From a virus, in IMG/VR virus record IMGVR_UViG_3300021962_000054, positions 1 through 64,000 of that record: DNA of 64,000 nucleotides; one strand, 5' to 3'. The notes under the pieces were generated by a model, which saw only the letters and a list, made by a program, of their open reading frames with translations, was not told where the DNA came from and made no database searches. Shown here in pieces: positions 29,901 to 37,266 of this stretch. The position numbers and the translations under genes were made by a program. How positions within the stretch are numbered: position 1 is the stretch's first letter; every line of letters begins with the position of its first letter.

Positions 29901-32170
29901 CAGCAGGTACTGTAACAACAGCAGCACAACCAAATATCACATCAGTTGGTACTTTATCATCACTAGCAGTTACAGGTAACGCAAGTGCCGGTAACATCTC
30001 AACAGGTGGTGTACTAAGTGTAACAGGCAACGCTAACGTCGGTAATATCGGTGCAACTAATGGCGTGTTCACAAGTGTGAGCGGCAATGGTTCAGCACTA
30101 ACAGCACTTACTGGTGCTAACGTAACTGGTCAAGTAGGCAATGCTCTTGTATCAGGTACAGTATACACTAATGCTCAACCTAACATCACTAGCGTAGGTA
30201 CATTGACTGGATTGACACTAGGTGGCAATCTAGCGATGGGCAACTATAATATCACAGGTCTTGCTGAGCCAGTAAATTCAACTGACGCAGCAACTAAGCA
30301 ATATGTTGATAGTGTTGCTGAAGGTCTACACACTCATGATAGTTGTAATGCTGCTACAACAGGCACATTGGCAACAATCTCAGGTGGTACTGTAACTTAT
30401 AACAACGGTTCAAGTGGTGTTGGCGCAACATTGACAACTACAGGATCATATACAACTATTGATAGCGTAACACTATCAGATGGTATGCGTATCCTTGTCA
30501 AGAACGAAGCAAACGCAGCACACAACGGCATCTATGTAAGATCAAGTTCAACTGTTCTAACAAGAGCAACTGACTTTGACACACCAGCAGAGATGGCAGG
30601 TGGTGACTTTACATTCGTCAACGGCGGCTCATTGTATGATAACACCGGTTGGGTAATGACTGATCCAGTCACAACAGTTGGTACAAGTGATGTAAACTGG
30701 GTACAATTCTCAGGTGCAGGTACTTACACAGCAGGTACTGGTTTGACATTGACTGGTAGTCAGTTTAGTGTCAATGCAAGTCAGACACAGATCACTAGTG
30801 TTGGTACACTAGGTTCACTAACTGTGACTGGTACTGCAACTGCTGGCAACTTATCAACAGGTGGCACATTGAGCGTGACTGGCAATGCTAACGTCGGTAA
30901 TATCGGCGCAGCAGCAGGCGTGTTCACAAGCGTAAGCGGCAATGGTTCTGCTCTAACTGCACTAAACGCAAGCAATATCTCAACTGGTACTCTTGCTCAA
31001 GCAAGATTAGCAAACGCAAGTTTGACACTTGGTAGCACTACACTAACATTAGGTGGTACAACTACTACAGTTGCAGGCTTGTCAAGCGTAACATCAACAA
31101 CATTTGTTGGTGCATTGACTGGTGCAGCAACTACAGCAGGTACTGTAACAACAGCAGCACAGCCTAACATCACTAGTGTTGGTACACTATCATCATTGAC
31201 TATCGCAGCAAACGGTGATATCTCAATGAGCGGCACTGGTTCAAACATCAATGGTGTATACTTAGTAAGTGCTACTTATTTTGACGGTGATGGTTCTAAC
31301 TTAAGTTCTATCGCAGGTGGTAACGTAACTGGTACGGTAGCAAATGCTACTTACGCAGTAAGCGCAGGTAGCGCAGGTAGCGCAACTACAGCAGGTACTG
31401 TAACAACAGCAGCACAACCAAACATCACTAGTGTTGGTACATTGTCATCACTAAGTGTAAGTGGTAACGCAAACGTTGGCAACATCGGTGCAGCAGCAGG
31501 TGTGTTTACAACTGTAAGTGGCAGCGGTGCAGCGTTGACATCATTGAATGGTAGCAATATCAGTACTGGTACAATCGCAGCAGCCCGCGTTGCAACATTG
31601 AACCAAAACACAACTGGTTATGCTGCAACAGTATCAAGTGCTGCACAGCCAAACATCACTAGCGTTGGTACACTAACTTCACTAAGTGTAAGTGGTAGCA
31701 TCACGAATGCTAACCTAACAACCGGTGCAAACAGTACAGCAGGTAGCATAACTGGTAACTGGACATTGACTACTGGATCAAGATTACAAGCAACATACGC
31801 TGACTTGGCAGAAAAATATGTCTCAGACGCAGATTATGAAGTCGGCACAGTTCTTGTATTCGGCGGAGAACATGAAGTAACTCTAGCAAATGAGTTTGAT
31901 TCACATCGCGTAGCAGGTGTAGTATCTCATAATGCAGCATACATCATGAATGCAGGATGCGAAGGTGAACATGTAGTTGACTTAGCATTGACAGGTCGTG
32001 TCCCAGTCAAGGTACATGGTCCAGTCGCTAAGGGTGACTTGATGGTAACTGGTGAAAACGGTCACGCAGTCGCTAACAACATGGCACGTGCAGGTACAAT
32101 ACTTGGTAAGGCGCTTCAAAACTTTGAAGGCGGTTCAGGTATAATTGAAGTTGTAGTCGGTAGAGTATAA
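26927..32170 (+). CDS. Giant repeat-rich tail-fibre-like protein 6 with C-terminal G2/IMC-type autoprocessing domain
   Basis: A 1747-residue protein, the largest in the window. The N-terminus (MLILKQNAANTVPTPPSGKG) differs from its paralogues. The body contains two SNTEIQFNDDESFGGS units, the EDPIIVLGGGPNG module (about 220-290), many AAQPNITSVGTLTSL units and one YVDSVAEGLHTHDS fibre module near residue 1125. The last 125 residues (from YADLAEKYVSDADYE, through RVAGVVS and ALTGRVPVKV, to GIIEVVVGR) resemble the peptidase G2/intramolecular-chaperone domain of phage tailspikes, which folds the fibre trimer and may cut itself off. The most likely distal fibre of the set; receptor unknown. Confidence 0.75.
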   Translation: MLILKQNAANTVPTPPSGKGTIFLDDSDVLSVKTSDGNVENFPTVAASNSQVVFIDGTSLSGDNSLLYNFNTNVLTLTGNVAAGNVKTDNLLYANGNPWDLSDPGGSNTEIQFNDDESFGGSSAFTFNKTTNAVSMGGALTVTGNASAGNLSTGGVLSVTGNANVGNLGTAGLIVATGNVTGGNLVTSGTGSVGELAVSGNAVITGNLAVNGNVVYVNVETLDVEDPIIVLGGGPNGAAPTTDDGKDRGTQLQYYSGSAKNAFMGWDNSNAEFGMGAVVSIVNDVVTFSTYGNLRVANIIGNGQALSGLTGANVTGTVANATHASTANTVVDAAQPNITSVGTLSSVAVTGNASANNFNAATYVVASSVYANAGTVAGDFVSANTDVTANRNLHGGNVYANSGLIQSNNATVTATLSAGNVKTDNLLYANGNPWDLSDPGGSNTAIQFNDDESFGGSAAFTFDKSSNLVSVTANLDANNLNATTHITSGNVWANSGTIGASLLTGTLTTASQPNVTSLGTLSGLSVNGNITAANITANTGVFTGNGSGLSALAGANVTGTVANATHASTANTVVDAAQPNITSVGTLTSLAVTGNATAGNVYANSGTVGASLLTGTLTTAAQPNVTSLGTLSSLAVTGNVAAGNVYSNSGTIGASLLTGTLTTASQPNVTAVGTLTGLAVNGNITAANITANTGVFTGNGSGLSAIAGANVTGTVANATHSSTANTVVDAAQANITSVGTLTGLSVDGSNITLANGVFVGNGSGLSALAGANVTGTVANATHASTANTVVDAAQPNITSVGTLTSLAVTGNASAGNISTAGIFSGNGSGLSAIAGANVTGEVTFAATANAVAGANVSGEVGFAAVANSVAGANVSGQVANALVAGTVYTAAQPNITSVGTLTSLAVTGNVSAGNVSATAGDFTSVSGNGSALTALNASNISTGTLAQARLANASVTLGSTALTLGATVTTVTGLSSVTSTTFVGALTGAATTAGTVTTAAQPNITSVGTLSSLAVTGNASAGNISTGGVLSVTGNANVGNIGATNGVFTSVSGNGSALTALTGANVTGQVGNALVSGTVYTNAQPNITSVGTLTGLTLGGNLAMGNYNITGLAEPVNSTDAATKQYVDSVAEGLHTHDSCNAATTGTLATISGGTVTYNNGSSGVGATLTTTGSYTTIDSVTLSDGMRILVKNEANAAHNGIYVRSSSTVLTRATDFDTPAEMAGGDFTFVNGGSLYDNTGWVMTDPVTTVGTSDVNWVQFSGAGTYTAGTGLTLTGSQFSVNASQTQITSVGTLGSLTVTGTATAGNLSTGGTLSVTGNANVGNIGAAAGVFTSVSGNGSALTALNASNISTGTLAQARLANASLTLGSTTLTLGGTTTTVAGLSSVTSTTFVGALTGAATTAGTVTTAAQPNITSVGTLSSLTIAANGDISMSGTGSNINGVYLVSATYFDGDGSNLSSIAGGNVTGTVANATYAVSAGSAGSATTAGTVTTAAQPNITSVGTLSSLSVSGNANVGNIGAAAGVFTTVSGSGAALTSLNGSNISTGTIAAARVATLNQNTTGYAATVSSAAQPNITSVGTLTSLSVSGSITNANLTTGANSTAGSITGNWTLTTGSRLQATYADLAEKYVSDADYEVGTVLVFGGEHEVTLANEFDSHRVAGVVSHNAAYIMNAGCEGEHVVDLALTGRVPVKVHGPVAKGDLMVTGENGHAVANNMARAGTILGKALQNFEGGSGIIEVVVGRV

Positions 32171-32204
32171 TCTCTACCGGCTTATCTTTGACGATAAGTA
32201 CACT

Positions 32205-32648
32205 GTGACGAATATTTTCCTCGCAGACTACGAGTCTCGCCTACAATCTTGGGCAAAACTTAGATTTGACTTATATGATAAACCTCTAGATAAAATTTGT
32301 TTAGAGGTTGATCAATTTTGGCAACGTGTTCCAACCCAACAACATTATCTACACACGGATTTTATAAAAGATTGGCCTAATCCTTGGCAATTATTATCAG
32401 ACAATACATATTGTTATTATGCCCGTGCTTTGGGTATGATATACACATTGTTGTTACTGGGCAACAGAAACATTGACCTTGTTGACGCAGTAGACGATAA
32501 TAGTAACGAAGTGGTATTAGTCCTAGTTGATAACGCAAAATATGTGCTGAATTACTGGCCCGACACGGCAGTAAATAATTGCATCAGTGACTTTGCGATA
32601 ACTAGACAACACGATATAACACCGCTTTACTCTAAGATAGGTCGATAA
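32205..32648 (+). CDS. Hypothetical protein upstream of nrdA
   Basis: A 147-residue protein from a GTG start (MTNIFLADYESRLQSWAKLR). It is rich in Trp, Tyr and Leu with a hydrophobic stretch YYARALGMIYTLLLL near residue 72. I recognise no family. Its stop overlaps the nrdA ATG (TAATG), so the two are translationally coupled and it may act with ribonucleotide reductase or be a tail protein linked to the fibre genes upstream. Confidence 0.65.
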   Translation: MTNIFLADYESRLQSWAKLRFDLYDKPLDKICLEVDQFWQRVPTQQHYLHTDFIKDWPNPWQLLSDNTYCYYARALGMIYTLLLLGNRNIDLVDAVDDNSNEVVLVLVDNAKYVLNYWPDTAVNNCISDFAITRQHDITPLYSKIGR

Positions 32649-34960
32649 TGAAAATAAATGTAGTAAAAAGAAACGGAAATAAAGAACCACTGGCCATAGA
32701 AAAATGGCAACAACAAGTAGCAAAAGTTTGTAATGGCGTAGCAGATATCAGTCAGAGTATGATTGAGATCAAGGCTCAACCACACTTTCATGACGGTATC
32801 ACTACTAGAGAAATTGACGAGATTACATTACGTGCTATCGTAGATTTGATCGACAGCGACACTAATCCAGATATCGGTCATACCAATTATCAATTCGTAG
32901 CAGGTAAGCAAAGATTATCAATGCTACGCAAAGATGTTTATGGAAGTTACACACCGCCCAGTCTATACGGTATAGTAAAGAAAAATGTAGAGTTGGGGCT
33001 ATACACTAGTGATTTATTAGAATGGTACACTGAAGAAGAATTCAATAAAATGGACGAGATGATCGACCATGAAAAAGATGAACAATATAGTTACGCAGCC
33101 ATCGAACAATTGATTGAGAAATATCTTGTCCGCAATCGTGCTACCAAAGAAATCTATGAGACACCCCAAATTCGCTACATGATCGCGGCAGCAACAGTAT
33201 TTCATAATGAAGATAAGGCACAACGACTAAAATATATCAAAGAATATTACACTTGTGCTAGTGACGGATTATTCACATTAGCCACTCCCGTTCTTGCTGG
33301 TCTTGGAACACCGACTAAGCAGTTTAGTTCTTGTGTTCTCATCAGATCAGATGATGACCTCGATTCAATATTCGCATCAGGCGAGATGATGGCTAAGTAT
33401 GCTAGCAAACGTGCTGGCATCGGTCTTGAGATCGGACGTTTACGCCCATTGGGTAGTCCTATTCGCGGTGGCGAAGTCATGCACACTGGCATGATCCCGT
33501 TCTTAAAGAAGTGGTATGGTGATTTACGTTCATGCTCACAGGGTGGTATTCGTAATGCGTCAGCAACAATATTCTACCCAATATGGCACTATCAGTTTGA
33601 CGATTTGATCGTATTGAAGAATAACCAAGGAACTGATGAAACTAGAGTACGTCATATGGACTATGGCGTAGTACTATCAGCATTCTTCTTCAAAAGGTTC
33701 AAAAACCGTGAAAATATAACGTTTTTTGACCCCAACGAAGTTCCTGATTTATACGAAGCGTTCTATACAAATACTCAGAAGTTTGAAGAACTTTACGTCA
33801 AATATGAAAAACGTAAGGATTTACGCAAAAAAGTGATGAACGCTGAAGATGTATTCAAGGGCGGTATATTGAAAGAAAGAACGGATACTGGACGTATCTA
33901 TCTAGTATTCATCGATAACGTAATGAACCAGGGTCCGTTTGATCCAGAATATCACACAATCTATCAAAGCAATCTATGTTGCGAGATATTGCTCCCAACT
34001 AAGCCATTCAAAAGATTAGATGATCCAGACGGTCGTATCGCACTATGTACATTGGGCAGCATCAATTGGGGTGCTTTCCGTAACCCAGAAGATATGCGTA
34101 GAGCATGTCGCATATTACAACGTAGTTTGTGTAACATACTTGACTATCAGGACTTCTTGTCAATACAAAGCAAGTTGAGTAACGATGAAATACAACCATT
34201 AGGAATTGGTGTTACTAATCTTGCTTACTGGCATGCAAAGCGTGGCATAAAGTATGGCGAGAGTGATAGTCTACAAGAAGTCAAAACTTGGATGGAGCAT
34301 CAGGCATATTATTTGACTGAAGCCACTGTTGAACTTGCCAAAGAACGAGGTAAGTGTGTAGATAGTGATAAGACACGTTATGGTCAAGGTATTTTCCCTT
34401 GGGAGCATAGAGCTTCCGGTGTGAACAAACTCGCAGATTTCAAGCCCGAGTTAGACTGGGAACCACTCCGAGAAGAGATGAAGCAATATGGTGTTAGAAA
34501 TGCCACACTGATGGCAATCGCCCCTGTTGAGAGTTCGTCAGTAGTGATAAACTCTACTAACGGCATAGAAATGCCTATGTCGTTGATCACGGTCAAAGAG
34601 TCAAAAGCGGGTTCGTTCACACAGGTCGTACCAGAATACAACAAGCTGAAGAATAAATATCAACTCATGTGGGATCAAACTGACTGTATCGGATACTTGA
34701 AAACAGCAGCAGTACTCGCTGCGTATGTTGATCAAAGTATTAGCACAAACACATTCTATAATCCTGCACACTTTGAAGGGCGTAAAGTTCCTTCAACATT
34801 GATCGCTAAGAATTTGATGTTAGCACATCAATATGGATTGAAGACTTTCTACTACAGTTTGATCAATAAGGCTGGATCTAAAGTAGAAGAAGAACAACAG
34901 ACCGAACAAGCTGAACATCAAGTAGTAAGCGAAGAAGATTGCGAAAGCTGTAAACTATAA
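32648..34960 (+). CDS. nrdA: Ribonucleoside-diphosphate reductase class I alpha subunit NrdA
   Basis: A 770-residue protein with a full class I large-subunit layout: ATP-cone-like N-terminus, FSSCVLI (C229), SNLCCEILLP (N442, C444, E446, matching the E. coli active-site N437/C439/E441 spacing) and ALCTLGSINWG (C467). The C-terminal tail carries a redox Cys pair CESC (C765, C768), one motif type closer together than in E. coli. It reduces ribonucleoside diphosphates to feed phage DNA synthesis, with NrdB as radical source and the glutaredoxin at 36445 as a likely electron donor. Confidence 0.96.
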   Translation: MKINVVKRNGNKEPLAIEKWQQQVAKVCNGVADISQSMIEIKAQPHFHDGITTREIDEITLRAIVDLIDSDTNPDIGHTNYQFVAGKQRLSMLRKDVYGSYTPPSLYGIVKKNVELGLYTSDLLEWYTEEEFNKMDEMIDHEKDEQYSYAAIEQLIEKYLVRNRATKEIYETPQIRYMIAAATVFHNEDKAQRLKYIKEYYTCASDGLFTLATPVLAGLGTPTKQFSSCVLIRSDDDLDSIFASGEMMAKYASKRAGIGLEIGRLRPLGSPIRGGEVMHTGMIPFLKKWYGDLRSCSQGGIRNASATIFYPIWHYQFDDLIVLKNNQGTDETRVRHMDYGVVLSAFFFKRFKNRENITFFDPNEVPDLYEAFYTNTQKFEELYVKYEKRKDLRKKVMNAEDVFKGGILKERTDTGRIYLVFIDNVMNQGPFDPEYHTIYQSNLCCEILLPTKPFKRLDDPDGRIALCTLGSINWGAFRNPEDMRRACRILQRSLCNILDYQDFLSIQSKLSNDEIQPLGIGVTNLAYWHAKRGIKYGESDSLQEVKTWMEHQAYYLTEATVELAKERGKCVDSDKTRYGQGIFPWEHRASGVNKLADFKPELDWEPLREEMKQYGVRNATLMAIAPVESSSVVINSTNGIEMPMSLITVKESKAGSFTQVVPEYNKLKNKYQLMWDQTDCIGYLKTAAVLAAYVDQSISTNTFYNPAHFEGRKVPSTLIAKNLMLAHQYGLKTFYYSLINKAGSKVEEEQQTEQAEHQVVSEEDCESCKL

Positions 34961-34961
34961 T

Positions 34962-35276
34962 ATGACAATAGTCCAAAAATTTATTTGGGAATATCCTGAC
35001 GGTATACAGTCAACATTAGATGATTGGGTATTGACTTTAAGTGAATATGAACAAAAACGATTCGAAGAGGCACGAAAAAACACAGATATAGGAAGACAGC
35101 AGGCTATAGATGAAGGCAGATTGATTTTAACTGATGACGGTCAATATACATGGAAAGATCAAGAAGCATTCGCACAACATAAGTATCAAGATCCTATTTG
35201 GGAAGAATACTTCAATCGATGGCTTACAGAAACAGGAATTACTTGTCGTTGGGAAATGATTGATCAAGATTTGTGA
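34962..35276 (+). CDS. Small hypothetical protein between nrdA and nrdB
   Basis: A 104-residue acidic, Trp- and Gln-rich protein (MTIVQKFIWEYPDGIQSTLD). It starts one base after the nrdA stop and ends about 40 bp before nrdB, so it is part of the nrd operon. No family recognised. A role in reductase regulation is only a guess from position. Confidence 0.65.
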   Translation: MTIVQKFIWEYPDGIQSTLDDWVLTLSEYEQKRFEEARKNTDIGRQQAIDEGRLILTDDGQYTWKDQEAFAQHKYQDPIWEEYFNRWLTETGITCRWEMIDQDL

Positions 35277-35317
35277 ACACGACTCTGTAAAATAGTACTA
35301 GCATCAGGAAATTACAA

Positions 35318-36418
35318 ATGAGCAAAGAACAATATAACCTAAAAACTAAAACTGATTATTTGAATCGCAAGATGTTCTTGGATCCAAAAGGTCCAGTAAC
35401 CATTCAAAGATTTGAAGAAGTAAAATACAACAAATTACAGAAACTAGAACAAACAGCTAGAGGTTTCTTCTGGGTTCCAGAAGAAGTCAGTCTCACTAAA
35501 GATGCTAATGATTTCAAAGAAAGTAGTGATGCTGTGAAGCATATCTTTACAAGCAACCTATTACGTCAGACTGCCCTTGATAGTTTACAAGGTCGCGGCC
35601 CTAGCCAGATATTCACTCCAGTCATCTCATTACCAGAACTAGAAGCATTAGTCTATAATTGGACATTCTTTGAAACTAATATTCATAGTCGTTCTTATTC
35701 ACACATCATTCGCAACATCTATAATGTACCAAAAGATGTTTTCAATACTATACACGATACTAAAGAAATCGTTGATATGGCAAGTAGTGTTGGCAAGTAT
35801 TATGATGATTTACATTTGCTCAACTGTAAAGTAGAAGCAGGGGAAAAGGTAAAAGAAAGTGATCATATCAAAGCGATCTGGTTAGCACTCAACGCAAGTT
35901 ACGCACTTGAAGCATTTAGATTCATGGTCAGTTTTGCCACAAGCCTCGCAATGGTTGAAAATAAAATCTTTATCGGTAATGGGAATGTCATCAGTTTGAT
36001 ATTACAAGACGAATTGCTACATAAAGAATGGACAGCATGGATCATCAATCAAGTTGTCAAAGAAGATCCAAGATTCGCAAAAGCAAAAGAACAATGTGAA
36101 ACTGAAGTTTATGAGATGTATATGGATGTTATCCGCGAAGAAAAAGATTGGGCAGACTATTTGTTCATCAAGGGCAATGTTATTGGACTCAATGCAAATA
36201 TATTGAAAGATTTCGTTGACTTCACTGCCAACACAGCACTCAAAGACATTGGTATCAAGTACCAAAATCCTGCACCCAAAATTACTCCTATACCTTGGTT
36301 CAACAAGCATAGCGATACTAGCAAAAAGCAAACAGCATTGCAGGAAAACGAAAGTACTAATTACGTCATTGGCGTGATGAGTGACCAACTAAATTATGAC
36401 GATCTACCGTCACTATAA
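35318..36418 (+). CDS. nrdB: Ribonucleoside-diphosphate reductase class I beta subunit NrdB
   Basis: A 366-residue ferritin-like protein. Iron-site and radical residues are visible: D88 in ALDSLQGR, E119 and H123 in FFETNIHSRSY, and Tyr127 as the candidate radical tyrosine. Compared with E. coli the segment has one extra residue (ETNIHS for ETIHS). NrdB makes the tyrosyl radical used by NrdA. A CAGGAAA ribosome site precedes the ATG. The gene is followed directly by glutaredoxin, as in other phage nrd clusters. Confidence 0.95.
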   Translation: MSKEQYNLKTKTDYLNRKMFLDPKGPVTIQRFEEVKYNKLQKLEQTARGFFWVPEEVSLTKDANDFKESSDAVKHIFTSNLLRQTALDSLQGRGPSQIFTPVISLPELEALVYNWTFFETNIHSRSYSHIIRNIYNVPKDVFNTIHDTKEIVDMASSVGKYYDDLHLLNCKVEAGEKVKESDHIKAIWLALNASYALEAFRFMVSFATSLAMVENKIFIGNGNVISLILQDELLHKEWTAWIINQVVKEDPRFAKAKEQCETEVYEMYMDVIREEKDWADYLFIKGNVIGLNANILKDFVDFTANTALKDIGIKYQNPAPKITPIPWFNKHSDTSKKQTALQENESTNYVIGVMSDQLNYDDLPSL

Positions 36419-36444
36419 TATATAATAAACATAAGGAGAATAAA

Positions 36445-36675
36445 ATGAAAGCCATTGTATGGAGCAAACCTGATTGTCCCTATTGCGTAGTAGCAAAAAA
36501 ATTATTAGAAACTAAAGGATATCAAGTGGAAGAAAGAAGAATAGGATTCGGGTGGAATAGAGAACAATTGCTTGAAGCAGTACCGCACGCACGTACAGTA
36601 CCGCAGATATTTTTAGATGGACAGTATATCGGCGGAAGCGACGATCTAAAAAAATATTTCAATGAGGCAAAATAA
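36445..36675 (+). CDS. Glutaredoxin
   Basis: A 76-residue glutaredoxin with CPYC (C11, C14), TVPQIF with the conserved cis-Pro, and GGSDDL at the glutathione-binding end. It probably reduces NrdA. T4 encodes a functional counterpart (NrdC). A strong Shine-Dalgarno (AAGGAG) lies before the ATG, and the next gene starts one base after the stop. Confidence 0.92.
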   Translation: MKAIVWSKPDCPYCVVAKKLLETKGYQVEERRIGFGWNREQLLEAVPHARTVPQIFLDGQYIGGSDDLKKYFNEAK

Positions 36676-36978
36676 ATGCAATTAGTAAAAGACGAGATTT
36701 ATACATTCAAACTCAATAGCGGTGAAGAATTGATCGCTAAAATCGTAGAAGTGACAGAAACATATCTAGTTCTCACTGAACCCGTGAGTATCGGTCCTAG
36801 CCCACAAGGCGGACTTGGACTAGTACCAAGTTTATTTACCTACAATAACCGAGAAAATGTCAGACTAAATACTAGTAGCCTTGCACTAGTAGCCCAAACA
36901 GACGATAATGTAAAGACAAAGTACATCGAAGCAACTACTGGATTACAAGTGCCTGCAAAGAAAGTATTGATAGGATAA
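36676..36978 (+). CDS. Sm-like (LSm-type) fold protein
   Basis: A 100-residue protein whose first 45 residues (DEIYTFKLNSGEELIAKIVE, then YLVLTEPVSI) follow the Sm1 strand pattern with the conserved Gly/Glu turn. Small Sm-like proteins are common in marine T4-like phages. RNA binding is possible, but the Sm2 motif is not obvious. It is packed between glutaredoxin and PAAR genes without gaps. Confidence 0.5.
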   Translation: MQLVKDEIYTFKLNSGEELIAKIVEVTETYLVLTEPVSIGPSPQGGLGLVPSLFTYNNRENVRLNTSSLALVAQTDDNVKTKYIEATTGLQVPAKKVLIG

Positions 36979-36981
36979 ACT

Positions 36982-37263
36982 ATGGCAGCAAAAAAACTCA
37001 GTAGGAAGGGAGACAAGAATACAACAGGTGGGGTGTTACAAAAAGGATGCAATACTGTATTTGCCAATAACAAACCAGTAGCAACACATCCTAATAAAAT
37101 TACACCGCATAGTCCTCCTAAACCTAGCATACATAAGAATGCTGTGACTACTGAAGGAAGTCCTACTGTTTTTGCTGAAAATAAGCCAGTTGTTCGTGTA
37201 GATTCTGGAAACAACTGCGGTCACAAAATTGTTGAAGGAAGCGAGAACGTTTTCGTTCCATAA
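36982..37263 (+). CDS. PAAR-type spike tip protein
   Basis: A 93-residue protein with the PAAR-like layout: repeated TVFANNKPV / TVFAENKPV strands, His residues at HPNK, HSPPK and the terminal CGHKIVEGSENVFV. PAAR proteins cap the central spike of contractile tails, bind a metal through His/Cys and pierce the membrane; T4 gp5.4 is the counterpart. It is directly followed by a large structural gene, which fits a baseplate gene group. Confidence 0.75.
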   Translation: MAAKKLSRKGDKNTTGGVLQKGCNTVFANNKPVATHPNKITPHSPPKPSIHKNAVTTEGSPTVFAENKPVVRVDSGNNCGHKIVEGSENVFVP

Positions 37264-37266
37264 CTT

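Larger units (their letters stand above)
12964..32170 (+). repeat. 19-kb array of six paralogous repeat-protein genes
   Basis: Six same-strand genes share recurring protein modules: a QPNITSVGTLTSL-type unit, a GGSNTQVQFNDNGSFGG-type unit and GNxxAGNxxTxG units. Homologous DNA segments recur between genes, e.g. a YVDAxxEGLHxH module in three genes and an EDPIIxLxxGPNG module in two. Such DNA is a natural substrate for recombination. Confidence 0.85.

Noticed and set aside
12964-32170. Many long minus-strand ORFs (up to 289 codons) opposite the repeat proteins
   Set aside because: Their Pro/Leu/Val-rich repeats are reverse-complement images of the GGT/AAC/ACA-rich coding repeats; no ribosome sites or family features.
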